DNA of 64,000 bases from Planctomycetaceae bacterium (lineage in GTDB: Bacteria; Planctomycetota; UBA1135; GCA-002686595), in the NCBI GenBank assembly GCA_016125265.1, contig WGMC01000018.1, forward strand, positions 62,001 to 126,000, in the 5' to 3' direction. Numbering within the stretch: the first letter of the stretch is position 1; every line of letters starts with the position of its first letter. Of the stretch, positions 46,201-56,500 are shown one piece after another. The translations under genes were made by a program, and so were the position numbers. The notes beneath the pieces are model-generated. The model ran no database searches. It worked only from the letters and a program-made list of their open reading frames with translations, and was not told the DNA's origin.

Positions 46201-47265
46201 TCAGTTCTCGCTGTCGCTCGCGAGGGCGGCCGAGTAGACGTCCAGGTTCTCGAGGAACACACCCGTTCCCCGCGCCACCGCTGTCAGCGGGTCGTCGCCG
46301 ATGCGTGTGTGGATTCCAAGCTGCGATTGGATCGCCTTGTCGATGCCCGGCAGCAGCGCGCCGCCGCCCACCACCACCGCGCCCACGTCCACCAAGTCGG
46401 CGGAGATTTCCGGCGGCGCTTGCTCCAGCACCTGGCGGATCGCCACGGCGATCTTTTCGACCGGAGCCTTCAGCGCCTCGCGGATCTCGATCGAGTTCAC
46501 GACCGCCGTGCGCGGCAGACCCGTGATGCTGTCGCGGCCCTTGACCTCCATCTCGAGCTCCTGCTCGAGCGGCCACGCGGAGCCGATGTTGATCTTGATG
46601 CTCTCGGAGGTCAGTTCCCCGATCAGGAGGTTGTGGGCGCTGCGCAGGTACTTCGAGATCGTCTCGTTCATCTCGTCGCCCGCCACTGGGAGCGACGCCG
46701 CGACCACGGCCTCCGCCAGGGCGAGCACGGCGATCTCGGTGGTACCACCCCCGATGTCGATGATCAGGCACCCCCGCGACTCCGCCACGGGCAGGCCGAT
46801 GCCCACGGCCGCGGCCAGGGGCTCGTCGACGAGGTGCACCTTGCGCGCGCCGGCGCGTTCGGCCGATTGGATCACCGCGCGGCGGGCCACCGTCGTCACA
46901 CCGATGGGCACCGAGATCACCACCCGCGGCTTGACCAGGGTGTTCGAACCCGCGGCCTTGCGGATGAAGTAGCGCAGCATCTTCTCCGCGATCTCGAAGT
47001 CGGCGATCACGCCGTCCTTCAACGGGCGCACGGCGCGCACACGACCCGGCGTGCGGCCCAGCATCGTGCGGGCCCCCTCGCCCACCGCCTGGCCGTCGTT
47101 GAGCACCTCACCCGTGTCGCGGTTGACCGCGACCACGCTGGGCTCGTTCAGCACGATGCCTCGCCCCTTCACGGTGACGAGGGTGTTCGCGGTTCCAAGG
47201 TCGATGCCCATGTCGACCGAGAATCGGCCGAGGAGCCAGTCAAAGGGCTTGAGGACGTTGGCCAT
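46201..47265 (-). CDS. mreB: Rod shape-determining protein MreB
   Basis: Bacterial actin homologue that directs the elongation machine, 354 residues. Phosphate-1 motif DMGIDLGTANTLV near residue 18, VISVPIGVTTVARRAV, DEPLAAAVGIGLPV and the phosphate-2 motif IIDIGGGTTEIAVLAL near 165, then VVGGGALLPGIDKAI near 315, are all classic. ATG at 47265. mreC is on the same strand but about 670 bases downstream, beyond a block of direct repeats and palindromes; in most bacteria the two genes are close together. Confidence 0.97.
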   Translation of the reverse strand: MANVLKPFDWLLGRFSVDMGIDLGTANTLVTVKGRGIVLNEPSVVAVNRDTGEVLNDGQAVGEGARTMLGRTPGRVRAVRPLKDGVIADFEIAEKMLRYFIRKAAGSNTLVKPRVVISVPIGVTTVARRAVIQSAERAGARKVHLVDEPLAAAVGIGLPVAESRGCLIIDIGGGTTEIAVLALAEAVVAASLPVAGDEMNETISKYLRSAHNLLIGELTSESIKINIGSAWPLEQELEMEVKGRDSITGLPRTAVVNSIEIREALKAPVEKIAVAIRQVLEQAPPEISADLVDVGAVVVGGGALLPGIDKAIQSQLGIHTRIGDDPLTAVARGTGVFLENLDVYSAALASDSEN

Positions 47266-47650
47266 ACCCGGCGGGAGGCCCCCCGAGGGCTCGAGCGCCT
47301 ACGGGGTGGTCTTGGGGGGAGAGACTGCCGGGAATGCACCCGGTTTGGGACCTCGGGGCGGGCGTCGGCGCGCGGCCAAACTCCCGCAGCTAGGGGGGCG
47401 CCGATCCCCGCGGGACCGGTACGCCAGGGGCCCCTTCGTGGGGCCGATGGACACGCCGCAAAGGGCCCGCGCGGGGCACGCTTCGACAACGTCGTCGCAG
47501 TCTACCGAGTTGGCCCGTGGACGGGAATGCGGCGGCGCACTTCGATGTGGGATTCGGGAGCGCGGGCACGGGCGCCAACGCACAGGCGCCGCGCCCCCAG
47601 GTCGTGGGAGCGCGGCGCCCGAGTTCTGCGAACCAATGGGTCGGCCTAGA
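47266..47650. other. Intergenic region upstream of mreB
   Basis: About 385 bases without a gene. A GGCCCC-TTCGT-GGGGCC hairpin is at 47429-47445. The mreB promoter should be here; I could not identify it with confidence. Confidence 0.5.
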
Positions 47651-47878
47651 TCAGAACAGGAAACCTTCGCCGAAGCGGGTCCCGAGGTAGTAGTCCACGG
47701 TCCCGAGGCCGAGCAGCAGGAAGAGCGTGGTGACGATCACCAGTCCGTCGGCGAGGGTGAGTCCACCCTCTTCGCCGTCGGCGGTGGTCGTCGCATCCGC
47801 GGCCGCCGGGCGGCGGCTCTGGGCCGTGCGTGCCCCGGCGCGGGGCGCGGCAGCGCGGGTCTTGGCGGGTCGTGCCAT
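47651..47878 (-). CDS. Small single-span membrane protein
   Basis: 75 residues: a Lys/Arg/Ala-rich N-terminal 45 residues (basic, so cytoplasmic), then one membrane segment (LADGLVIVTTLFLLLGLGTV) and a short C-terminal tail ending GFLF. I do not recognise it. It lies 29 bases after the coiled-coil gene on the same strand, consistent with one transcript. The ATG is at 47878. The hydrophobic segment and charge asymmetry argue that it is a real gene and not a shadow frame. Confidence 0.65.
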   Translation of the reverse strand: MARPAKTRAAAPRAGARTAQSRRPAAADATTTADGEEGGLTLADGLVIVTTLFLLLGLGTVDYYLGTRFGEGFLF

Positions 47879-47907
47879 GGTTTTGCGGCTCCGTTGAGGG
47901 GGTGGGT

Positions 47908-48756
47908 TTACAGCCGGGTGGAAGCGCGGTCGCCCTGGGCGATCGGGGCATTGCCCTTGCGCTCGACGGTGGCCGAAGCCTTGTCGTCGAACACGTTCAC
48001 CACGCGGACCTGGCCCTTGTAGACCCCACCGGCGTGCACCTCGAAGGTGTTGCCGACCTTCACACCGTGGGTCGAGCCGCGGTTGAGGATGACGAGCCCC
48101 AGACCCGGATCCAGGGCCACGACGGCGCCCTCGATCAGCGGCTGAGCCACCACGTCGCTGAGGGACGTGTTGGTGATGTGGGCCAGGGTGGTGAGCTGGG
48201 TCTCGGTCGCGGAGAGGGTCTCCTTGGCGACGGTCAGTTCCGACTCCAGGTCGGCGATCGTGCGCTGGGCACTGGCCAGTTCTTCCTGGGCGGCGCGACG
48301 GGCCTGCTCGGCGGTGCGCTGGGAGGCGGCGGCCGCGTCACGGGCCTGTTCGGCCTCGCGGCGGGCGGTTTCGGCCGCTTCCTTCGCGGAGCTCACCGAA
48401 GCGATGGTCGCGTTGATGTCGTCGAGCGAGTTGCTGACCTTCTTGAAGCTGTCGTTCAGCTCCGCGTTTTCGCGCTGGGCCGCGGCCAGGTCGGCCTGCA
48501 GGCGGTCGGCGCGGGCCTTTTCCTCGTCCGCCCGCTGGTCGGCGGTGGAGCGGCTGTCGCGGGCCGCTTGCAGGTCCGCGCGGGCGGAGCTGAGGTCGGC
48601 CTGAAGGGCCGCTTCCGCGGTCGCGGCGGCGGTCTTCGTTTCCTCGACCTGCTGCTTGTAGTTGGTCGTGATCTCGAGGGCTGCCGCGGAGTAGGCCCAG
48701 AAGCCGACCGCGAAGAGCAGGTTCACGACGATCAGAATCTTGACGAAGGGGTGCAT
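47908..48756 (-). CDS. Membrane-anchored coiled-coil protein
   Basis: 282 residues. An N-terminal membrane segment (about residues 5-25) is followed by a continuous coiled coil (about 30-195) rich in Ala, Glu, Arg and Asp, with several heptads such as AAEAALQADLSSARADLQAARDS. A compact beta domain follows (about 205-282: LGLVILNRGSTHGVKVGNTFEV, VYKGQVRVVNVFDDKASATV). The layout, an anchor plus a coil plus a small beta barrel, resembles MreC-type periplasmic scaffolds but no family is recognised. The ATG is at 48756. A small membrane protein follows on the same strand. Confidence 0.8.
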   Translation of the reverse strand: MHPFVKILIVVNLLFAVGFWAYSAAALEITTNYKQQVEETKTAAATAEAALQADLSSARADLQAARDSRSTADQRADEEKARADRLQADLAAAQRENAELNDSFKKVSNSLDDINATIASVSSAKEAAETARREAEQARDAAAASQRTAEQARRAAQEELASAQRTIADLESELTVAKETLSATETQLTTLAHITNTSLSDVVAQPLIEGAVVALDPGLGLVILNRGSTHGVKVGNTFEVHAGGVYKGQVRVVNVFDDKASATVERKGNAPIAQGDRASTRL

Positions 48757-48963
48757 GCCGATCGCGGTGCGGGGGGGGTTGGGGAGAGCCGGGCGTGGCG
48801 CCGTGGGCTCGGTGGGGACGCGGGTTTGGGAACGCTCGCGGCCGGGGCCGCGGAACCGCGCGGCTTGGGGCCGCCGGCGGAAGGGGGGCGACTCTAGCGG
48901 CGCCCAGGAGCACGGTCAAGACGAGCCGCGCGGGCTCGGGATCCTCGACCGATGCCCCCTATC

Positions 48964-48983
48964 CAACCTCGGGCCCGAGGTTG
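48964..48983 (-). terminator. Perfect palindrome after lnt
   Basis: A 20-base perfect palindrome (arms CAACCTCGGG/CCCGAGGTTG) 20 bases past the lnt stop. It can fold with a small loop and lies where a terminator would be expected; there is no T tract. A protein-binding site is the alternative. Confidence 0.45.
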
Positions 48984-49003
48984 CGCCGAACCGCACCAAA
49001 GCC

Positions 49004-50776
49004 TCAACGCCGCGCCGATCGGCGCCAGAGAAGCAGCGCCGGCGCGAGCAGCAGGAAGAACCAGCGCAGGGCGGGCGCCAGGGCCGCCGCCAGGGGCCGC
49101 GGCGCGGCGCCGTCGGGACCGCGCACGGGCACCGGGACCTCGACGGCCAGGGCGCCCTCGACGAGCCGATCCCGCCCTTCGACCCACAGCCGCGCGACCT
49201 CCCGCCCGTCGGAACCGATCAGGCAGGTGATCCCGGAGTTCGTGACCCGCGCGACCGCCCGACCGGTGATCACCGCCGCAAGGCGGGAGAAGGCGATCAT
49301 CTGGTCGAGCTCCCACGCGGTGAGGTACCAGGCCTCGTTGCTGGCGACCAGGTGGAAGTCGACGTCCCCCACGTCGAGGAACGACGCCACGAACGCGTTG
49401 TCGAAGCAGACGCTGGCGCCCAGCGTCCACTTCGAACCGTCCGCACCCACGAGCGGCAAACGCCCCGGCTCGGCCGCGGGCACGAAGTCGGGCACGTAAC
49501 CCGCCACCGGCGCGATCCAGCGGCGCACCCACGCGTAGCGCTCGAGACCCATCAGCGCCTCGGCGCCGGGCACGAGGAACCGTTTCGCCGCCACGGAGCG
49601 GTCCGCCGCTTCGTCGGCTGGCCAGAGGGCGACGGCGTTGAGCCGGCGCAGCTCCCCGTCCCGCTCGGTCCACACTTCGAGCCCGGCGAAAAAGCTCGTG
49701 CCCGCGGGCAACAGCCCCTCGCCGCGGTAGCGCGCGCCGCGCCCGAACAGCTCTCCGTGCACGATCGCCGCTTCGACGCGGTCCGTGTCGAGCAGGTCCG
49801 CGGGCTCGAGCCCGGGCCGGGACCAGGGCGCAAAGGGCACACCCTCGGCGATCCCCCGCCGCGCGGCGTCGTCGACGGTGTCGAGGGGCAGCATCGTCTC
49901 CGCCCACGCCACGAGGTCCGGGGGTGCGTCGCCGCGTTCGGCGAGTCGCGCGAGGCCCCGTTCCGTGCTGCGGAGTTGGGTGTCGAGCAGTTCCCGCGCG
50001 GTGCCCGGCGCCATCTTGCGCGACTGCGGCACGTTGGCTTGGACCAGCAGCAGTCTCGGGCCCGCCTCGGCAGCCGGCGGCGACGTCAGCGCACCACCCG
50101 CGAAGGCCAACAGGAGCGGGGCGATTCCGACCAGCGTCGGCGCCGCCATGTGCCGCCAGATCGGCGGACCGTCGTCGAGCTCGCCCCGGCGGCGGCGTTC
50201 GTTGAGCCGCGCCATCGCCGCCGCCAACCCGCCCAGGCTGGCGAGCGCAAACGACAGGCCGAGGACACCGAGCAGCCGTGCGCCCCCCAGGAACTCGGGC
50301 CAGGCCCCCGCAAGGTGCCCCAGTTGGATCCAACCGTGCCCGATGGGCGGCGGGTACCAGGCGCGCAAGGCCTCGGCCGAAGTCCAGGCCGCCGCGGCCG
50401 CCAGCGGGAACACGACCCCGCGCCGGACCAACTGGCGCAGGAGCGGCCCGGCGAGGGCCGCGTACAGCCCCATGCCGATCCCCGTCGGCACGAGCGACGG
50501 GGGCGCCACGTGGCGGATCCACTCGAGTTGCACTGCGAAGCCGAGGGAAGCGGCGAACCACTCAATCGGGAACGCCAAGCGGCCCGGGCGGGCGGCGCTC
50601 GCCGCCCACAGCGCGAGGCCGAGCACCGCGAGCGCGGGGGTCCCGTCGGGCTCCAGGAAACCCGGTCCGGCCAGGGCGACCAGCCCGAACGCCACGAGCA
50701 TCGCCAGGAGGCGAAGTCCGGGGCGCAGCGGGCGCTCCGCGGGCACCGCGGCGGCGGGTTCGGCGGCGGTGTTCAC
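49004..50776 (-). CDS. lnt: Apolipoprotein N-acyltransferase
   Basis: Adds the third acyl chain to lipoproteins in the inner membrane, 590 residues. The first 230 residues hold about six hydrophobic segments, followed by the nitrilase-type domain. The catalytic triad is visible as Glu in AWAETMLPLD, Lys in AAKRFLVPGAEAL and Cys in GASVCFDNAF, the usual order. A final hydrophobic segment lies near residue 575. The GTG at 50776 overlaps the moeA stop as GTGA; a longer frame upstream runs through moeA. It fits a window with at least four lipoproteins. Confidence 0.94.
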   Translation of the reverse strand: MNTAAEPAAAVPAERPLRPGLRLLAMLVAFGLVALAGPGFLEPDGTPALAVLGLALWAASAARPGRLAFPIEWFAASLGFAVQLEWIRHVAPPSLVPTGIGMGLYAALAGPLLRQLVRRGVVFPLAAAAAWTSAEALRAWYPPPIGHGWIQLGHLAGAWPEFLGGARLLGVLGLSFALASLGGLAAAMARLNERRRRGELDDGPPIWRHMAAPTLVGIAPLLLAFAGGALTSPPAAEAGPRLLLVQANVPQSRKMAPGTARELLDTQLRSTERGLARLAERGDAPPDLVAWAETMLPLDTVDDAARRGIAEGVPFAPWSRPGLEPADLLDTDRVEAAIVHGELFGRGARYRGEGLLPAGTSFFAGLEVWTERDGELRRLNAVALWPADEAADRSVAAKRFLVPGAEALMGLERYAWVRRWIAPVAGYVPDFVPAAEPGRLPLVGADGSKWTLGASVCFDNAFVASFLDVGDVDFHLVASNEAWYLTAWELDQMIAFSRLAAVITGRAVARVTNSGITCLIGSDGREVARLWVEGRDRLVEGALAVEVPVPVRGPDGAAPRPLAAALAPALRWFFLLLAPALLLWRRSARR

Positions 50777-51996
50777 CGGGCCAAGGGGCGGAAGGCGAGC
50801 AGTTCCCCGCCAGCCAGGGACACGCCGGGGGGGACCACCGCAAGCGCCTCGGCCTCGGCCACGGCGACCACGTCCGCGGAACCGCGCCAGGGCAGCGGGC
50901 AAAGGCGCGGCGGTCCGGCGGGGTCGCGCTCCAGCCTGCACGGCAAGTTCTGCTGGCGCTCGTCCGCGGCGACGGCGCCACCCGACCAACGGCCGGTGTG
51001 CAGGGCCTCCTCCAGCTCGGCGCCGCGCACACCGCCGAGTTTGGCGAGGGCGGGCCGCACAAAAAGCTCCATGCCGAGCAGCGCGCTGACCGGATTGCCG
51101 GGCAGTCCAAACACCGGTTTCGAGCCCGCCATGCCGAACCAAATGGGTTTGCCCGGTTTGACGGCGACCTTGTGCAGGATGGGCCGCGCGCCGACCTTCT
51201 CCAGCACCTTGCCGACCAGGTCGTACTTGCCCATCGACACTCCGCCGGTCGTGATCAGCGCGTGGGATTCGTCGAGGGCCGCGCGGAATTCGCTCTCGAG
51301 GATGTCCTCGTCGTCCGGCGCGATGCCCACGCGCGTGACTTCGAGTTCGAGCTGCAAACAGCGCGAGGCGAGTTGCAGCGTATTGCCCTCGCGGATCTGG
51401 TCCGGGCCGGGCCGGTGCCACGGCGGCACCAACTCGTCGCCCGTCGTCAACACCGCCACACGCACACGCCCGAAGACGGGCACGGGATGCGCGCCGATCG
51501 CGGCCAGCACACCCAGGTCCGCGGGCGAAAGGCGCCGACCGGGCCCGAACACGGGGGCGCCGAGCGCCAGGATCTCGCCCCGCTGGGCCACGTGCTGGCC
51601 CGCCCGCGGGTGGTCGAGTAGCGACACCCGGTTGGCGCTGCGGCGGGACTTCTCGACGACCACAACCGCGTCGCAGTCGTCGGGTACGGGCGCGCCCGTG
51701 TAGATCTCGACACACTGGCCCGGCGCCACCGAACCCGAGAAGGCGGCCCCGGCGCGGCTCTCGCCGACGCAGACGAGGTCGAACTCGCCGCGCGCGGTGC
51801 GCGGACCGGCGGCGTCCTCGGAACGCACCGCGAACCCGTCCATCATCGCCTTGCGAAAGGGCGGCACGTCGACGTCGCTGTCCAGACTCCGCGCGAGCAC
51901 CCGGCCGGCGGCGTGCACGAGGGGCACCTCCTCGACCTCCCCGAGGGGCTGGATGTGCTCGAGGATCTGGGCCAGGGCCAGCGCGGGGGTCAACAT
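50773..51996 (-). CDS. moeA: Molybdopterin molybdenumtransferase MoeA
   Basis: Inserts molybdate into adenylylated molybdopterin to give the molybdenum cofactor. It is 407 residues. Domain I contains RKAMMDGFAVRSED, the central domain has GAPVPDDCDAVVVVE, the MoaB-like domain has VLTTGDELV and TTGGVSMGKYDLVGKV, and KPVFGLPGNPVSALLGMELFVRPAL is the classic C-terminal signature. ATG at 51996. It is coupled to lnt by a GTGA overlap, an unusual pairing with no obvious functional link. Confidence 0.96.
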   Translation of the reverse strand: MLTPALALAQILEHIQPLGEVEEVPLVHAAGRVLARSLDSDVDVPPFRKAMMDGFAVRSEDAAGPRTARGEFDLVCVGESRAGAAFSGSVAPGQCVEIYTGAPVPDDCDAVVVVEKSRRSANRVSLLDHPRAGQHVAQRGEILALGAPVFGPGRRLSPADLGVLAAIGAHPVPVFGRVRVAVLTTGDELVPPWHRPGPDQIREGNTLQLASRCLQLELEVTRVGIAPDDEDILESEFRAALDESHALITTGGVSMGKYDLVGKVLEKVGARPILHKVAVKPGKPIWFGMAGSKPVFGLPGNPVSALLGMELFVRPALAKLGGVRGAELEEALHTGRWSGGAVAADERQQNLPCRLERDPAGPPRLCPLPWRGSADVVAVAEAEALAVVPPGVSLAGGELLAFRPLAR

Positions 51997-52214
51997 GGCG
52001 GGCAGTCTACGGCCGGAGCCGCGCGTCCACGCGGTTCTGGGTCGGCCGCGGCCGGGGCGCCCCGCCGAGGCGGCGATTCGCACCTGCAATCTCCCCCACC
52101 GCCGCGCGTATGCTCCCCTTCGACTCGACCGCCCGCACCGACGTTTCCGCGCCCCGTTCGTCCCCGCCCAGTGCATCCCTCCGTGGGCCCCCCCGTGGGA
52201 TCCCCCTGCCCCCC

Positions 52215-53561
52215 ATGCAGCAACGCTCTTCGTATCGCGCCGCGGGCGCCTCTCTGGCTGCCTGGTCCCTGGCCCTCCTCGGCGCGGCGTGCGCGCCGGG
52301 TGTCGAGGGCGCGGGCGACGCACAAACCGATCGCTCTGGCCTCCGCGAAGTGGAAGCGCCGATGGTGCTGGTGGCCGAGGTCGTGCGTCGGGAAATGGTC
52401 CAGCGCCTGACCACGACCGCCGTGGTCGAGTCCGAGCTGGAGGTGGCCGTCGTGCCGCGCAGCATGGGCGAGACCGTCGAGGTGCTGGCGGAGGAGGGCG
52501 ACGCGGTGGCCGCGGGTGACGTGTTGGCGCGCCTCGACGACCGCGAAGAGCGTCTCGCCCGCGACGAGGCGCGCATCGCCGTCACGGACGCACAGCAGAG
52601 CGCGGCGCGACTGGACGTGGCGACCGAAGAGGCGCGTTCGCGCCTGCTCGCCGCCGAGAGCAGCCTCGGCCAGGCGAAGCGCGACTACGAGCGCGACCTT
52701 TCCCTGGCCGCCAGCGGTGAGGGGCGATTTGCGAGTGTGTCCGCGAAGGCGCTCGAGGGCAGCAAACTCAGCCTGGAGCGCGCCGAACAAGACAAAGCCC
52801 AGGCGGCCCTGGCGGTGGAGCGCTCCATCCTCGAAGCGACCGCCGCCCGCACCGCCGTCGAACGCGCGGAAGTCGCGTTGGCGCGGGCCGAGGTGGCCCT
52901 CGCCGAACGCAGTGTGCGCGCGCCCTTCGCCGGGCGTGTGGCGCGGCGCGACCTGCGCGTGGGCCAACAGACCAGCGCGGGCGCGGCCGCTTTTGTGCTG
53001 ACGGACCTCGATGCGCTGCGAGCCGTGTTCTACCGACCGCAGCGGGAACTCGGTGCATTCCTCGGCGCTGGCGACGCCGGCGCGGCGAACGGCGACGGGC
53101 AGGGACTCGAACTCGAAGCCACGTGCGATGCCTGGCCGGGCGCGCGTTTCCGCGGACACATCCAGCGTGTCAGCCCGACGGTCGACAGCGCGTCGGGTTC
53201 GTTCCGCGTGACGGCGTCGCTCGAACCTTCCGCGACGGAGGGCGCCGCGCGGCTCCTGCCCGGATTGTTGGTGCGCCTCTCGCTCGTGACCGACCGGCGC
53301 CCGGAGGCGCTGACCGTGCCCAAGCGGGCCGTGCAGCGCGAGGGCGAGCAGGCCTTCGTGTGGGCGGTGCGCGACGGTCTGGTGCAGAAGGTTTCGGTGC
53401 TCGAGGGATACGCGGACGACGAGTCGGTCGAAGTGAGCCCCCTCGGCGACGCTTTGCTCGCCGCGGGCGAACGGGTGATCACCGTCGGCACGCGCGACCT
53501 CGAATCCGGTGCGCCGGTGCGCATCGCCGAAACCGGCGCCGACGACCAGCAGGTGCGCTGA
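52215..53561 (+). CDS. Efflux membrane fusion lipoprotein (HlyD/AcrA family)
   Basis: Periplasmic adaptor between an RND permease and an outer-membrane channel. ATG at 52215 gives 448 residues with a lipoprotein signal ending LGAAC. Order of parts: beta-barrel/lipoyl half (about 75-100, VEVLAEEGDAVAAGDVLARLDD), a long hairpin coiled coil (about 100-235, AVTDAQQSAARLDVATEEARSRL to VERAEVALARAEVALAE), the second lipoyl half (VRAPFAGRVARRDLRVGQQTS) and beta barrel plus membrane-proximal domain. It is followed after one base by the first of two RND permeases. No outer-membrane channel gene is in the window. Confidence 0.93.
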   Translation: MQQRSSYRAAGASLAAWSLALLGAACAPGVEGAGDAQTDRSGLREVEAPMVLVAEVVRREMVQRLTTTAVVESELEVAVVPRSMGETVEVLAEEGDAVAAGDVLARLDDREERLARDEARIAVTDAQQSAARLDVATEEARSRLLAAESSLGQAKRDYERDLSLAASGEGRFASVSAKALEGSKLSLERAEQDKAQAALAVERSILEATAARTAVERAEVALARAEVALAERSVRAPFAGRVARRDLRVGQQTSAGAAAFVLTDLDALRAVFYRPQRELGAFLGAGDAGAANGDGQGLELEATCDAWPGARFRGHIQRVSPTVDSASGSFRVTASLEPSATEGAARLLPGLLVRLSLVTDRRPEALTVPKRAVQREGEQAFVWAVRDGLVQKVSVLEGYADDESVEVSPLGDALLAAGERVITVGTRDLESGAPVRIAETGADDQQVR

Positions 53562-53562
53562 C

Positions 53563-56500
53563 ATGGCAGCCCTCGAACCGGCCGCCGCGGCGGGCGGAGT
53601 GCTGTCGGTCGTCACGCGGCGGCCGATCGCCATCGGCATGCTGATGTTGGCGCTGGTGGTGTTCGGCCTCGCCAGCTTCTTGAGCCTGCGCCAGGACCTG
53701 TTGCCCGAGATCAGCTACCCGACGCTGACCGTGCGCACGAGTTGGCCCGGCGCGGGCCCCGAGGACGTCGAACAACGGGTTTCGGTGCGTGTGCAGGAGG
53801 CCCTCGGCACGCTGCCGGGCTTGGTGCGCACGTCGTCGACCAGCCGCGCGGCGACGTCGGACGTGGTGCTCGAGTTCGACTGGGGCACACCGATGACGTT
53901 TGCCGTGCAGGACGTGCGCGAGAAACTCGACGGTGTGTTCTTGCCTGCGGGTGTCGAGCGGCCGTTGATCCTGCGTTACGACCCCAGCCTCGACCCGATC
54001 CTGCGCATCGGCATGACGAGCCGACGCGGCGAGGGCGACGAGCGCTCCCTCGTGGCGCTGCGCTGGCTCGCCGAGCAGCGAGTCGAACGCGAACTCGAGA
54101 GCCTGGCCGGAGTCGCGGCGGTGCTCGTGCGCGGCGGTTTGGAAGAGGAGATCCACGTGCAACTGGATCCGGACCGCGTCGCGGCCCTCAACCTCGATCC
54201 CGCGCAGATTGGCCAGCGTTTGGCCCAGGAGAACGTCAACGCCGCGGGCGGCATCGTGCGCGAAGGCTCCACCGACTACGTGGTGCGCACGATCAACGAG
54301 TTCCAAAACCCCGACGAAATCGCCGACCTGGCCCTCGCGCGGCGCGGCAGCGCGGTCGTGCGCGTGCGCGACGTCGCCACGGTGAAGAGCCACCACCGCC
54401 GCCGCGAAGTCACGAGCCGCATCAACGGCGCCGAGGCCGTCGAGATCGCCATCTACCGGGAAGCGGGTGCCAACATCGTCGACCTGGCCGAACGCGTGCG
54501 CACCGCCGTGTTCGGGACCGAGGCGCAGCGACAGGAAGCCGAACGCATCGACCGCGAGGGCAAAGCGGGCACGGTCGGCGAGCGCAACGCCTCCGACTAC
54601 CTCGCGCGCAGACTGAAGGACGACGCGGAGTTGACGCTGCTCTCCGACCAGTCCGTGTTCATCCGCGACGCCATCAAGGACGTGCAGTCCGCGGCGGGTA
54701 TCGGGGCGCTCCTGGCGGTGGTGGTGATCCTCGCGTTCCTGCGCCGGGCCGCGCCGACGTTCATCATCGCCGTTTCGATCCCGATGTCGGTGGTGGTCAC
54801 CTTTGCGCCGATGCACTTGGCCGGGGTGTCCCTCAACCTGATGTCCTTGGGCGGTTTGGCGCTGGGCGTGGGCATGTTGGTGGACAACGCTATCGTCGTG
54901 CTCGAATCCATCGCGCGCTGCCGCGAGGAGGGCGACGACCTGCGCAGCGCCGCCGTGCGCGGTGTGCGCGAGGTGGCCAGCGCGGTGACCGCATCGACCT
55001 TGACCACCGTCGGTGTGTTCGCGCCGATCGTGTTCGTGGGCGGCATCGCCGGTCAAGTTTTCCGCGACCAGGCGCTGACCGTCGTGACAGCGCTCTTGAT
55101 CTCGCTGCTGGTGGCGGTGCTGTTCATCCCCATGCTGGCCTCGCGCGGCTGGCTTGTGGGCGAGCGCAAGGCGACCAACTCCGCGAGGCGGCCGCTGGTC
55201 GCGCCGTGGCGGGGTTTGAGCTTCCGTCCGGCACAGTTCCTCCCGAGTGTGTTCCTGTTCCTCGGCCGCTCCGTGCTGTTCGTGCTGGCGGGGCTCTCCG
55301 CCGTGGTCGGCTTCGTGGTGCTGGCGCTCTGGCGCCTGATCGCCCTACTTCTGACACCGCTCGGGAAGGCGTTCGAACTCGCCTGGTCGCTGTTTGCGCG
55401 GACCTACCAGACGGTGTTGCGCGCGGCGCTCGCCGCACCCTCCTTGGTTCTGCTCCTCGTCGGGCTCCTGGCCTACGACGCGTTCCGACGCGTGCCCAAC
55501 CTCGGCGTGGAACTGCTTCCCGAGGTGCACCAGGGCGAGTTCACGGCATTCGTGCAGTTGCAGCCCGGCACTCCGCTCGAGGACACCGCGAGGGTGCTCG
55601 GCGAGTTGGACCTCCTGGCCCGCGCCGAACCACTGGTCGAAACGACCGCGCTGACCGTCGGGGTGGAAGCCGACACGTTGACGCGCGACGTGGAGGGATC
55701 GCACACGGCGCGGCTCTCGGTGCGATTGGAGCCCGACCACGGCGGCAAGGACGGCGAGCGCGAACTCGCCGAACGCCTGCGCGCCACCATCGCGGGGCAC
55801 CCGGCGGTGGTCGGTGTGGAGTTGCGCCGGCCCACGCCGTTTGCGATCGAAGCCCCGCTGTCGGTCGAAGTGCGGGGACACGATCTCGAGCGAATGGGCG
55901 AAGTCGCTGCCCAGGTCGAGCACCGCCTGCTCGCGCTTCCGGAGCTCGCGGACGTGCGCTCCAGCCTGCGCCCCGGGTTCCCCGAGCTGCAGCTCACCTT
56001 CGACCGGGATCGCACACTCGAGTTTGGCCTCGATCTGGCCGCCGTGTCCAAGTTGGTGCGCGACCAGGTGCTCGGCGACGTCCCGACGCGCTTCACCCGC
56101 GGCGACGAGCGCATCGACGTGCGCGTGCTGGCGGACGAGGCGCGGCTCGGGTCTCTCGAGGACGTGCTCAACCTGTCCGTGAATCCCAGCGCCGACGTGT
56201 CCGTGCCCCTGCGCGCCGTCGCCTCGGCCAGCCTGATCCAGGGCCCCGCCGAGATCCGGCGTGTGGGCAACGGACGCGCGATCGTGATCGACGCGACACC
56301 GGTCGGCATCGACCTCGGCGGCACACGCCGCGCGGTCGAAAATGCGCTCTACGACCTGACCGTGCCCGAAGACGTGACCGTGTCGCTCGGCGGCCAGACA
56401 CGTGAGATGGACGAGGCCACCGGCGAGATGCGGTTCGCTCTGCTGCTCGCGGTGTTCCTCGTGTACGTGGTGATGGCGTCGCAGTTCGAGTCCCTGCTGC

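Noticed and set aside
43568..46771. Very long open frame joining mreD to sequence inside mreB
   Set aside because: Only the last 180 codons encode a plausible membrane protein; the rest is Arg-rich shadow running through mreC and the repeats.
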